A DNA stretch of 64,000 nt, taken from assembly GCA_017557435.1 (NCBI GenBank), contig JAFYYR010000003.1, positions 62,001-126,000 on the forward strand, read 5' to 3'. How positions within the stretch are numbered: the stretch's first letter is position 1; each line of letters starts with the position of its first letter. The position numbers and the translations under genes were made by a program. Below the pieces are notes generated by a model. It ran no database searches. It was not told the DNA's origin and saw only the letters and a list, made by a program, of their open reading frames with translations. This DNA comes from Pseudobutyrivibrio sp. GTDB taxonomy: Bacteria > Bacillota > Clostridia > Lachnospirales > Lachnospiraceae. This document shows positions 35,287-43,760 of this stretch, one piece after another.

Positions 35287-36366
35287 TTACTTATCAAAAC
35301 GTCCAACAAAATCCATTGTGCTGCAATCTTTCATTGGGAACTCTACTGGCTCACCTGTTGCAGCTGACCTATATATTGCAAGAACCATCTCAAGAGCGCG
35401 ACGACCAGCCTCACCATTAACATATGGCTCTCTATCATTTTCAATAGCATCGATTACATCTCTATAGAGCTTAGAGTGACCAAATCCGTATACATTTGGA
35501 GGAAGCTCTGAGCATTCCTTTTTAACCTGCTCTGGCTCATCAATATAATCTGAGAAGTTCCACTCCTCGAGAAGATTTACAGCGTCTCCACCGGCCTTAA
35601 CTGTACCCTTATCACCGAAGATATAAAGTGTCTCTTCAAGATTCTTAGGGAATACATTTGTTGTACCCTCGATGATACCGTAACTTCCGTTAGCAAACTG
35701 AACAAGGGCGATACCTAAATCCTCAGCCTGGATATAGTCATGCTTTAATCTGTCAGTCATACCTACAACACGAACTACATCATCACCCATCATCCAGCGA
35801 AGAAGGTCAATATCGTGAATACACTGATTCATAAGAGCACCACCATCCTGCTCCCATGTACCACGCCATGAAGCACGATCATAATACTCGTGATCTCTAG
35901 CCCATCTGATATGAGCTGTACCATATAAAAGACGACCAAATCTACCCTTCTCAAGAGCCTCTCTAATCATCTGGATTGACTTATTAAATCTGTTCTGGTG
36001 GCAAGCACATACCTTGACACCCTTCTTATGTCCTGCCTCGATGATTGCATCTGCATCCTTTAAAGAAAGTGCGATTGGCTTTTCAATGATTACATTGCAA
36101 CCAGCCTCGATACAATCAAGGGCAATCTGAGCATGTTTACCTGACTCTGTTGCAATGGCTACAAGCTCAGGTTTCATTTCCTCAAGCATCTTTTTATAAT
36201 CTGTATACTGCTTAACGTAATTTGCATCTAAATCAAATTTTTTAATCTTATCTTCTGTGTTCTTAAGGTCCAAATCACAAAGTGCTACCAAATCAAGACC
36301 TGTCTTCTGTGATGCTACTACATGGTTTGGAGAAATACGTCCACAACCGATAATTGCATATTTCAT
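35287..36366 (-). CDS. Gfo/Idh/MocA family sugar oxidoreductase
   Basis: 359 residues. The Rossmann start reads AIIGCGRISPNH, followed by VIATESGKHAQIA and the catalytic EKPIAL loop (about 95-100), with ACHQNRFN and HDIDLLRWMMGD in the substrate domain. The family oxidises or reduces sugar hydroxyls with NAD(P). Together with the next gene (DegT-like aminotransferase) it could make a keto sugar that is then aminated, as WbpB/WbpE do at C3 of a nucleotide uronic acid. That is an alternative source of the diacetamido sugar used by the amidotransferase trio. ATG with AGGAGG, the strongest ribosome site in this stretch. Confidence 0.85.
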   Translation of the reverse strand: MKYAIIGCGRISPNHVVASQKTGLDLVALCDLDLKNTEDKIKKFDLDANYVKQYTDYKKMLEEMKPELVAIATESGKHAQIALDCIEAGCNVIIEKPIALSLKDADAIIEAGHKKGVKVCACHQNRFNKSIQMIREALEKGRFGRLLYGTAHIRWARDHEYYDRASWRGTWEQDGGALMNQCIHDIDLLRWMMGDDVVRVVGMTDRLKHDYIQAEDLGIALVQFANGSYGIIEGTTNVFPKNLEETLYIFGDKGTVKAGGDAVNLLEEWNFSDYIDEPEQVKKECSELPPNVYGFGHSKLYRDVIDAIENDREPYVNGEAGRRALEMVLAIYRSAATGEPVEFPMKDCSTMDFVGRFDK

Positions 36367-36378
36367 TTTATTTTCCTC

Positions 36379-37641
36379 CTAAGAAAATGATTCATTCTCG
36401 CCCTTTTTTAGTATGCAATATGCAACTAGATAAGCGAAATATGGAGTCATGTAATTATAAAACATGTCTAATCCTAAATCTATAAAAAGGAAAGACACCA
36501 TTATCGAAAGAACTAATATAATTACCTGCTTGTTCTTTGACATAAATGATTTGATGAGCACATATACAGGCAACCAATAATATAATATAAATCCTACAAT
36601 TCCAAATCCAAAAAGAATCTCCATGAAATTGTTGTGAATATGAATATGTCTATAATTAACCACGCCATCTACCTTGTACTCTTCAAGCTGAGAATAAGGC
36701 ATTTCCTTGAAGGCATAGAATCCATGTCCAAATATTGGATGTTCACCGAAGTGTTTTCTAAACTCTGCAGTAACGGCCATTCGCTGCCCTGTACTAGTAT
36801 GTAAGTCGTACTCTTTATCGTTAAGACTAGTAAACAGTTCAACAAATCTAGCACCAATAATTCTGTATAAAAGTGGCACTGACATAATAAGAATCACGCC
36901 TATAACAGCAGCTATTCCTAGCACCACCATATTTCTTCTAAGAACTTTCTTGTCCTTAGAAGTTCCAATAATCAAAATAATAAATACAAATGCAAGGGGA
37001 ATAATCGCTGCCTTTGCTCCTGAAGCAAATATCAAAAATATTCCAAGAGCTGCTGGCAGAGCAAATTTTTTCCATGTTTTATTTACATAGATATTATAAA
37101 TGATTGGAATCAAAAGTATGATTATAAAATTCGCAGTATCAACACATGTTCCTGCTGGTGTAGCTCCAACTCTTGATTCAGAAATTGTTCCATCAACCCA
37201 CTCGCCCCACACATAGTCATATTTCAAACTAGTAATAAGAGTTGTGACAATCGTAAATGAACCTGCCACAGATAAAATCTCAAGCATATCATCCATATTG
37301 TAATAGAGGATAATCATGATAAGAACAGCTGGCACAACTGTAAGCAATGCATACTGTCTGCTATACATATCTGTATAAGTTCCAATTTTATAATGACCAT
37401 AGATAAACACTAAAATTGAAAACAAAAGTACCCATAACACTGCAGGATTAATTAATGATTTTTTAATTGTATTCTTGTCTTTAAGACCTAGATATCCGCA
37501 ATACAAAATAGTAATTCCATTAATCGCAACATTGATAAGCATAAATATCTTGTTATATACAATTCCCAAGTCAAATCTGGCAAAGAGTAATAAACTTATC
37601 AAGCATATGGAAATCCATTTCTTATTTTTTTCAAGAAACAT
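36379..37641 (-). CDS. O-antigen polymerase/ligase-like membrane protein (Wzy/WaaL family)
   Basis: 420 residues with about eleven membrane segments and one large outer loop (about 265-330) containing TSTGQRM, HFGEHPIFGHGF, HIHIHNNFMEILFGFG and GIVGF. The H-x2-N-x2-E pattern after a small Arg-rich loop is characteristic of the Wzy_C/O-antigen ligase family. It polymerises lipid-linked repeat units, or transfers the finished chain to an acceptor, on the outer face. It is the only such protein in the window, alongside one flippase. ATG with AGGAGA; it follows the metallo-beta-lactamase fusion by 13 bases. Confidence 0.82.
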   Translation of the reverse strand: MFLEKNKKWISICLISLLLFARFDLGIVYNKIFMLINVAINGITILYCGYLGLKDKNTIKKSLINPAVLWVLLFSILVFIYGHYKIGTYTDMYSRQYALLTVVPAVLIMIILYYNMDDMLEILSVAGSFTIVTTLITSLKYDYVWGEWVDGTISESRVGATPAGTCVDTANFIIILLIPIIYNIYVNKTWKKFALPAALGIFLIFASGAKAAIIPLAFVFIILIIGTSKDKKVLRRNMVVLGIAAVIGVILIMSVPLLYRIIGARFVELFTSLNDKEYDLHTSTGQRMAVTAEFRKHFGEHPIFGHGFYAFKEMPYSQLEEYKVDGVVNYRHIHIHNNFMEILFGFGIVGFILYYWLPVYVLIKSFMSKNKQVIILVLSIMVSFLFIDLGLDMFYNYMTPYFAYLVAYCILKKGENESFS

Positions 37642-37654
37642 ATAACATTATCTC

Positions 37655-39199
37655 CTAGAATCTAAATCCATTTGGCGAAGTTTTAAAATATCGTATTTCC
37701 ACTCCCATTTCCTGGAATTGTCCAGCCAATGCTCCCGCTGTGTAGTTAGCACTGGTCATTATCCATTCTGGTGTATCAAAAATAGCAATCTGCGGATCCA
37801 CAGTTTCATAGAATCCTGTATCAAATGGAATACTGTTATTGCCATGATGTCCGCACTGTAAAATGTCAGCCTGAAGCTTATCTCCATAGGTCTCCACAAG
37901 ATAATTGCCCATGTACTCAGTGTGACAATCACCGCAAATCAAGATGCTTCTATTCTCAGTCTCCATCTTAAATACTAGTGATGCATCATTTGGAATATCC
38001 TCAGCCGAGTCTATAACCACATCATCACAGGCATTGAAAAATGTAATCTTAAGATTATCGCTAAATTTCAAAACATCATCACGCTGAACATAATTAATAT
38101 TGTCAGCGTCCTTAGTAAGCTCCATGAACTTATCATAGCTATCCACATCATCCCATTCCTGAGCTACCGAATGGAAAAGTTCTGAATCTAAAGGAGTTAC
38201 GTAAATATTGTCTATTGTAATACCCTGTGGGTCCTCATAGATTGTATTAAATCCATCAATGTGGTCCTTGTGATAGTGAGTGAGAATCCATGCATCCACA
38301 TGTCCGCCGTACTGATTAATCACATATCGAAGTAAGCTCTCATCCTCAGCATGACCGCCATCAACCACGATTAATGTACCATCCTTTTGATTGTACATAA
38401 AATAGCAAAGGCCCTGGTCGCCTGATTCGTCCGCATAGTTCATAAGAATCCATGCTGAGTCTGGTGGTGTAAGCACCGCATAATATGGCGTCCTGCCGTA
38501 TACTTCAAATCCTGCATCCGTATATGTCTTTAAAACATTCTCCGCCGCTGATACCACTAGAAAATCTAGTTTCTTGCTAACACAGTAATCTGAAATCAGC
38601 TGTGTATCTGGATTCTCATTAGTAAGTTCATATGCCTCATCTGGCAAATATCTAGAATATGGCATAGAAAATCTAGAATCCATCTGTCGCAAATAAACAG
38701 ATATATCCTGAGGTGCCATAATATCTATCTTATCGCCTTTATAGTCAGCAAAAATATCGCAAATTGTAACTACGTCCTGAGGGACTTTATTTCTATTCTC
38801 AGCTTTTGTGTACCAATCCTCAGAATATATACACTTACCAGCTAACACAATAATAAGCGCTGATGTAACTACTGCAGCCAACTTTTTAGCACCTGTAAGC
38901 CTTGTGACTAAAAGAGTAATTCCAAAAGCTACTATAATAGCAACCGGTATCAAAGAAAAAAATCTCTTATAGTACTGGTCAAATGTGCTTGCCTCCAAAA
39001 ATCGCTTACACACATAAAACGACACAGGATTATATATAAAAATCAGCACTAGACATGAATACCAAAGGAAAGCATATCTTTTAATCTTTTCTTTTTCAAA
39101 TACTAGTATCCCTATTAGAGAAAGGGTAAATAAGGCCAAAAATCCTATTCCGCCCCAATATTCTCTAGTGATACTAAGAATCTCTTTTAACCAAACCAT
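37655..39199 (-). CDS. Fusion of GT-C C-terminal membrane part with an extracytoplasmic metallo-beta-lactamase domain
   Basis: 514 residues. Residues 1-130 hold about four membrane segments and resemble the end of a GT-C/DUF6077 protein; about 140-245 is a small soluble domain. From about 250 a metallo-beta-lactamase domain follows: VVDGGHAEDES, LTHYHKDHIDGF (the HxHxDH metal site) and LICGDCHTEYMG, then CGHHGNN near the end, as in ComEC. Its first 13 bases overlap the end of the upstream DUF6077 gene in a different frame, so it could be the other half of a split protein. The hydrolase should face outward. Its substrate is unknown; phosphodiester groups on the glycan are one guess. Confidence 0.65.
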   Translation of the reverse strand: MVWLKEILSITREYWGGIGFLALFTLSLIGILVFEKEKIKRYAFLWYSCLVLIFIYNPVSFYVCKRFLEASTFDQYYKRFFSLIPVAIIVAFGITLLVTRLTGAKKLAAVVTSALIIVLAGKCIYSEDWYTKAENRNKVPQDVVTICDIFADYKGDKIDIMAPQDISVYLRQMDSRFSMPYSRYLPDEAYELTNENPDTQLISDYCVSKKLDFLVVSAAENVLKTYTDAGFEVYGRTPYYAVLTPPDSAWILMNYADESGDQGLCYFMYNQKDGTLIVVDGGHAEDESLLRYVINQYGGHVDAWILTHYHKDHIDGFNTIYEDPQGITIDNIYVTPLDSELFHSVAQEWDDVDSYDKFMELTKDADNINYVQRDDVLKFSDNLKITFFNACDDVVIDSAEDIPNDASLVFKMETENRSILICGDCHTEYMGNYLVETYGDKLQADILQCGHHGNNSIPFDTGFYETVDPQIAIFDTPEWIMTSANYTAGALAGQFQEMGVEIRYFKTSPNGFRF

Positions 39200-40368
39200 T
39201 TATACCACCAATTGATACTGCGTCCTCGTTTGAAAAATGACTTCTCATAGGATTGCATATCACTAATAAGTGTTGACATAAGCACATAAAAAATCACAAG
39301 ATAAATAACCCCAAATAAACTAGCGAGTAAATATCTCACATCAGCAATCTTTCTCAGATATACTCCCATTACAATCCATACCAAAACAACATCCAGTGTA
39401 AGTAAAAGAGCTGCCATGGTTGTGAGAGAAGCGGCTCCCAAAGAAACCATAATAAGCGGCTTTATTTTATACTTATCAAACTTTTCTTTATATATCTCGA
39501 TTAGATATATTGTAATAAACGGAATCGCTATAGTCGTAAGCACAGCCTTCCCTTGCCATATGGCTCCCAGCAATCTAAAAGTGGCTGAATAGTGAGAATA
39601 CAACCCAAATATGTTAGCCACTGAAAAAAGGAATAGAAATACAAATCTATTCTCAACATCTCTAAAAATAAATCTCGAAATATAGTAATAAACTAAGTAA
39701 GCCACTAATAGCAAAATCACAGGAAGAATTGTATGACTGATAGTAGTCACCTCGAATCCAGACACTCTTGCCAAATATGCTATATAAGTAGGCCATGCTG
39801 TAACCGCTCTCTTCTCAGCAGTATATGGCATCTCTCCATTAACATAATTAACATAAGCTATAGTATCTGTAGAGATGGTATCCTGACTATTTACCACATA
39901 GTCGTAGTCATCATAGGACCACTCATTAATCTCGTATGCAAAAGCAAAATATAGCTGAATCACAAGAAGCACGACAAAAGCTATCATGTAGATTCCAAGT
40001 AATTTATTATCCTTTACCTGGTTTATTTTCTCTAAAAACCATTTTTTCGCGTTTCCTACTGATGCCTTAATTGCAGACTTGTCTTTTATCATCCAAACAA
40101 TGAGCAACACCGCAATCAATACAGAATAGGCAATGCATAGAGCAGTAAAGCAACCAGTAAATGGCTCAGTAAAGGTGTTCCAATACTGATGCCACTCAAG
40201 AATAGAACACAGCACATAAAATATAGCAAAAGAGCCAAACAACCCAATTATATAGGTTGCTATGGCTGAATCTTTGTTATCTGTCTGTTTGTATGTAATT
40301 AGTCGGCCAAGAGCTACAGGTATAATTGTGAAATGTAGCAAAAAGGCTATTGCTCTAATTATTATCAT
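39187..40368 (-). CDS. DUF6077-like polytopic membrane protein (possibly the N-terminal half of a split GT-C)
   Basis: 393 residues with about ten membrane segments and an outer loop reading YDDYDYVVNSQDT (about 170-182), which carries the acidic pair of a GT-C active site. It stops after the KWFG tail without the last membrane segments and soluble domain usual for such proteins. Those features begin instead in the next gene, whose ATG lies 13 bases inside this one in the -1 frame. Either translation is coupled by stop-start, or a frameshift has split one long protein. ATG at 40368 with a poor ribosome site. It lies 32 bases downstream of the legF-like gene. Confidence 0.6.
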   Translation of the reverse strand: MIIIRAIAFLLHFTIIPVALGRLITYKQTDNKDSAIATYIIGLFGSFAIFYVLCSILEWHQYWNTFTEPFTGCFTALCIAYSVLIAVLLIVWMIKDKSAIKASVGNAKKWFLEKINQVKDNKLLGIYMIAFVVLLVIQLYFAFAYEINEWSYDDYDYVVNSQDTISTDTIAYVNYVNGEMPYTAEKRAVTAWPTYIAYLARVSGFEVTTISHTILPVILLLVAYLVYYYISRFIFRDVENRFVFLFLFSVANIFGLYSHYSATFRLLGAIWQGKAVLTTIAIPFITIYLIEIYKEKFDKYKIKPLIMVSLGAASLTTMAALLLTLDVVLVWIVMGVYLRKIADVRYLLASLFGVIYLVIFYVLMSTLISDMQSYEKSFFKRGRSINWWYKWFG

Positions 40369-40400
40369 CTAGTTCTCTTTCATCATCGATTTGGTTCAAA

Positions 40401-41099
40401 CTATTTGTTCTCAAATCTCTTTTGCATTAAGCACTTTGCGAATTCAAAATCAATTGGATAATCGATGTCGATTGAATCCTCGCGTTTCATAATGTAAGCA
40501 ACTGTGTTGTCACAGTAGTAAGTTCTCTTAGTCTTAAGCAAGTCATAATCTAAGATATAAATAGCACCATTAGGCACAATATATGTCTCGTTATTCTGAC
40601 GATTAGTCATTGTGATGCCCTGACCAAATCCCGCATTATGAACTCGACCATTTTCATCTAGCTTGTGATACCAGCTGGCTGGTACCTCTGCCTCTGCAAA
40701 TGAAATAAGAGTAGTGGCACCATCTGCCTCAAACTGAGCCAATGCCTTCTCAATATGAGTCTCATTTCTAAGAGGCACTGTTGGAAGAAGAACCATAAAC
40801 TTCTCAATCTGCTCACCGGTCTCGTTCATAACAAACTCTGTAGCATGAAGATAAACATCGATAGCTGAAGCTGTATCGCTTGAGAGCTCCGCAGGTCTCA
40901 TAAATGGAACCTCTGCGCCGTACTCTTTTGCCACCTTGGCAATTGTCTCGTCATCTGTAGTAACGATGACTCTGTCGATGCCCTTAGCCTTTTTTGCGGC
41001 CTCGATTGTCCAAGCAATAAGCGGCTTGCCGCAAATTTCTTTTATATTTTTTCCTGGAACTCCCTTGCTTCCGCCTCTAGCAGGAATAAATGCTATCAT
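40401..41099 (-). CDS. legF: CMP-legionaminic-acid-type cytidylyltransferase (LegF/NeuA family)
   Basis: 232 residues. The canonical CTP-binding start IPARGGSKGVPGKNIK is present, with TTDDE, RPAELSSD and the EDSIDIDYPIDF metal-binding end typical of NeuA/LegF. The enzyme activates a nine-carbon 2-keto acid to its CMP form in the cytoplasm. It directly follows the NeuB-family synthase (stop and start are adjacent), the standard pairing. With legB and legC present, a legionaminic-type acid fits better than sialic acid, though the sequence alone cannot tell the two apart. ATG at 41099 with GGGGTGA upstream. Confidence 0.85.
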   Translation of the reverse strand: MIAFIPARGGSKGVPGKNIKEICGKPLIAWTIEAAKKAKGIDRVIVTTDDETIAKVAKEYGAEVPFMRPAELSSDTASAIDVYLHATEFVMNETGEQIEKFMVLLPTVPLRNETHIEKALAQFEADGATTLISFAEAEVPASWYHKLDENGRVHNAGFGQGITMTNRQNNETYIVPNGAIYILDYDLLKTKRTYYCDNTVAYIMKREDSIDIDYPIDFEFAKCLMQKRFENK

Positions 41100-42149
41100 T
41101 TAAAAATCACCCCACTGGAATAACTCGTCGGCTGTTATGTCGCGCTTAAGTTCTTTGCCAATAAGCATCTCGTAGAACTTAGGTGAGATGGCTGTACCTG
41201 GACGCTTATAGTCAAGATCCTCCTCTGTAAGGATGTGGCCTGCCTTCATGTCGTGAGCTGCCACGATAGAGCGCTTGTACTCGCCTCTCTGATGCTCGCT
41301 CTCGTTAACTACCTTGCGGTAAGAGCCCATCATCTTATATCCCTGCTCTGCTGCATCGCAGATGATCTTCATCTCTTCAGGGTTAGCTGAAATCTTGTGA
41401 TCCCAGCCCTTCATATTTTTGTCCATTGTGAAATGCTTCTCGATGATGCAAACATTTTTAGCAATAGACATGATTGGTGCAACCACACCAAATGTATGAT
41501 CAGAGTATCCTGTAGGATATCCAAATGCCATACGGTACATGTCGATGTTGTTAAGATTAACCTGCTCGTCTGCTGGTGGATAGATTGATACGCAGTGAAG
41601 TACGCAAATCTCCTTACATCCGCCTGCTTCGATAGCTGCGATAGCATTAACCACATCATCCATACCTGTAAGACCTGTAGAAATAACAACTGGAACGCCC
41701 TTACTTCCGATGTACTTAAGGAATGGAACATTCTCAACATCCATAGAAGCTACCTTGATAAATGGAACATGAAGCTCATCTACAAGAAGGTCAACACCAG
41801 CCTTATCAAATGGTGTAGATGTGAAATCGATATCAAGCTCATCACAGTATGCCTTGAGCTCGAAATGCTGCTCACGTGTAAGTGCATAAGCCTCTACGAT
41901 TGACTCAAGTGTGTAGTCTGTACGATTTCTATAGTCGTCTCCAAGGAAGTAATTGTCCTCGTAGTTCTTCTTTGAAAATACATTGCTCTTTGTAAATGAC
42001 TGAAGCTTGATGCAGTCTGCACCGCACTCTTTTGCAGTCTTAATCATTGTCTTGGCAAGCTCCATATCACCATTGTGATTAGCTCCAAGCTCTGCGATAA
42101 CATATGGCTTCTTGCCACCTGCTACCATATCCTGATAATTAAATCTCAT
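41100..42149 (-). CDS. legI: Nonulosonic acid synthase (LegI/NeuB family)
   Basis: 349 residues: a PEP-condensing TIM barrel (about 1-275) and a C-terminal SAF/antifreeze-like domain (about 285-349), full family length. Motifs: VIAELGANHNGD, IKLQSF, FTSTPFD, IKVASMD, STGLTGMDD, GYSDHT and EKHFTMD. It condenses PEP with a 2-acetamido mannose-type sugar to a nonulosonic acid. The adjacent LegF-like gene would activate the product. The variant WDHKISA block is closer in feel to LegI/PtmC than to sialic acid NeuB. ATG with GGAGG 6 bases upstream. Its start overlaps the end of the GT2 gene by 11 bases. Confidence 0.87.
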   Translation of the reverse strand: MRFNYQDMVAGGKKPYVIAELGANHNGDMELAKTMIKTAKECGADCIKLQSFTKSNVFSKKNYEDNYFLGDDYRNRTDYTLESIVEAYALTREQHFELKAYCDELDIDFTSTPFDKAGVDLLVDELHVPFIKVASMDVENVPFLKYIGSKGVPVVISTGLTGMDDVVNAIAAIEAGGCKEICVLHCVSIYPPADEQVNLNNIDMYRMAFGYPTGYSDHTFGVVAPIMSIAKNVCIIEKHFTMDKNMKGWDHKISANPEEMKIICDAAEQGYKMMGSYRKVVNESEHQRGEYKRSIVAAHDMKAGHILTEEDLDYKRPGTAISPKFYEMLIGKELKRDITADELFQWGDF

Positions 42150-42957
42150 AGGAATCCTCCATAATTATATTGCTCCACCAGTAGCCATTATTACTGACTG
42201 ATGTATCTATTTTATTAATATCCAATGCCTTCAAATCATCATAAAGATGCTTAAAGTATAGATAGCGTTTAGCTAAGTTACTGTAGTGGGTCAGCTTAAC
42301 TTGAAGCTCCTGGTCCACATTATGTGTGGTACCCACCTGATTATTCTCGTGAATACGGTAAATAGTAGCTGCGTTCTTCACAAGCTTTCCTGGTCCAATA
42401 TCCATCAAAAGTCTGGTATAAAAATACCAGTCAAATACAGAGCAATCACCCTCTGACAGGCTATCTATAAAGGCATCGTCAATCATGTTTAGATTGATGG
42501 CAGCAATAGACATGCCGATGAAATTAGACTGGGAAATAGCTCTGGCAGAATCCACCCTGTCAGGCAAATTCTCAAGCACTACTTTTCCGTCTTCCGTAAC
42601 TAATTCATTATAGTAGAAAGCGTATGATTTGTCTAATTGGTACGCCTTTTTGTACTCTTCAACTCTATTGAGTGCAAATGTATCATCAGCATCTGAAACT
42701 ATAAGCAAATCGTAGCCTGCATGCTTGGCTGCACGAATCATCTCAATACGTGTCTGGGCAATGGATACATGCCTTGGCTCAAGGTCCACAAACACATCCG
42801 CATCCATGTTTAGATTCTTCAATTCATCCTTTGAATAATTGTCATTTACAATCAGCACATCAAAGTCCGAGTCAGTCTGATGAAAAACGCAGTACATCAA
42901 ATCATCAAAATATTCTCGAGCTTGCTTGTAAATAACTGTTCCAAATGCTACTTTCAT
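42139..42957 (-). CDS. GT2 family glycosyltransferase
   Basis: 272 residues, soluble GT-A fold. FGTVIYKQAREY opens the first strand, LIVNDNYSKDE is the nucleotide-binding block, and LLIVSDADDTFAL carries the DxD-type metal site. The C-terminal part has CSVFDWYFYTRLL and AATIYRIHENNQVG, a common acceptor-side pattern in capsule GT2 enzymes. Its position, overlapping legI, suggests that it acts next to or on the nonulosonic acid, but it is not a sialyltransferase-fold enzyme. ATG with AAGGGAAA. Donor and acceptor unknown. Confidence 0.78.
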   Translation of the reverse strand: MKVAFGTVIYKQAREYFDDLMYCVFHQTDSDFDVLIVNDNYSKDELKNLNMDADVFVDLEPRHVSIAQTRIEMIRAAKHAGYDLLIVSDADDTFALNRVEEYKKAYQLDKSYAFYYNELVTEDGKVVLENLPDRVDSARAISQSNFIGMSIAAINLNMIDDAFIDSLSEGDCSVFDWYFYTRLLMDIGPGKLVKNAATIYRIHENNQVGTTHNVDQELQVKLTHYSNLAKRYLYFKHLYDDLKALDINKIDTSVSNNGYWWSNIIMEDSYEI

Positions 42958-42974
42958 ATTTTTCCCTTTACAAC

Positions 42975-42999
42975 AGAAGACGAGCCTTGCTCGCCTTCT
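42975..42999. repeat. Short GC-rich hairpin upstream of the GT2 gene
   Basis: Arms AGAAG/CTTCT and GAGC/GCTC pair around a CTT loop with small internal mismatches. It lies 18 bases upstream of the GT2 start. It has no U-run after it in the gene direction, so a terminator is unlikely; it may be a leader hairpin. Confidence 0.5.
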
Positions 43000-43031
43000 T
43001 AAATATCAATTTTAAATTATTATACCCTATT

Positions 43032-43670
43032 TTAGTGCTCTTCTAATTTTAATTTTACAGCTACAAATCCCTCTGCATATCCACAGTGGTTACCATAGCC
43101 CCAAATCTTATTACGCTCGATATTTGTCTCAAACAAGTTACCCTGTCTGTTGTGAGCTGCCTCATAGCATTGAAGTGCTGCACGCTTCTTATCTACATAA
43201 TCTGTCACATCCACGAAAACATTTGGATAGAATGATTCGCCAATGATATATGGATTAGACTGGAACATAAGAAGGTTATCACAGTGTCTAGCAGCTGTGT
43301 AGCAAATCTGGTTAGCTGCCAAATGATCTGTGTTGTAATCCTCCTTGAAGTGGAAGATACATGTATCAATGTCATAATCAGAAATCACTTTTTCAAGAGC
43401 CTGCATAGTCTCCTGTGTATAAGTTAAGTTACCATATTTGGCTGCTGGGAAATCGATTTCCTTAGCACCAATTGCTGCGCATGCATTAGCGCTGTTCTCA
43501 CGACCTGTCTCTGTTTTAATATCAAGGTTCATCAAATCCGACTTAACTTCAGTATCAGTTAATGTGATCTTGTATACATTATGTCCCCTAGCAACATATT
43601 TTGCCATAGTACCGCCTGCACCAAGCTCCGCATCATCAAAATGCGCTCCAATAACTAAAATATTATTCAT
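43032..43670 (-). CDS. PIG-L/LmbE family zinc deacetylase
   Basis: 212 residues, the usual family length. The zinc site is readable: GAHFDDAELG near the start (His, Asp, Asp) and YNTDHLAAN (about 97-105) carrying the third His ligand. Family members remove acetyl from N-acetyl sugars on small glycosides or lipid-linked intermediates (PIG-L, BshB, MshB). In this position, between a GT4 and a GT2, it probably deacetylates a GlcNAc-type residue of the lipid-linked repeat unit, leaving a free amine. ATG with AAGGAGG. The substrate is inferred. Confidence 0.83.
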   Translation of the reverse strand: MNNILVIGAHFDDAELGAGGTMAKYVARGHNVYKITLTDTEVKSDLMNLDIKTETGRENSANACAAIGAKEIDFPAAKYGNLTYTQETMQALEKVISDYDIDTCIFHFKEDYNTDHLAANQICYTAARHCDNLLMFQSNPYIIGESFYPNVFVDVTDYVDKKRAALQCYEAAHNRQGNLFETNIERNKIWGYGNHCGYAEGFVAVKLKLEEH

Positions 43671-43708
43671 GTCATACCTCCTTCGGGTAATAAATAAACT
43701 TAGTATAT

Positions 43709-43731
43709 GTACAAAAAATATATTTTTGTAC
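43709..43731. repeat. A/T palindrome in a 90-base intergenic gap
   Basis: Arms GTACAAAAA and TTTTTGTAC (9 bp, perfect) flank ATATA. The hairpin is A/T-only inside, so it is weak as a terminator. It is the only structure noticed between the GT4 gene (stop at 43761) and the deacetylase start, and may mark partial transcript ending between them. Confidence 0.45.
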
Positions 43732-43760
43732 TTTAAAAGTCAATGCACTTATTAGACAAA

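Noticed and set aside
39187-39199. Programmed -1 frameshift site between the DUF6077-like and metallo-hydrolase genes
   Set aside because: No X-XXY-YYZ slippery heptamer is in the zero frame at the overlap. Stop-start coupling or a mutation is simpler.
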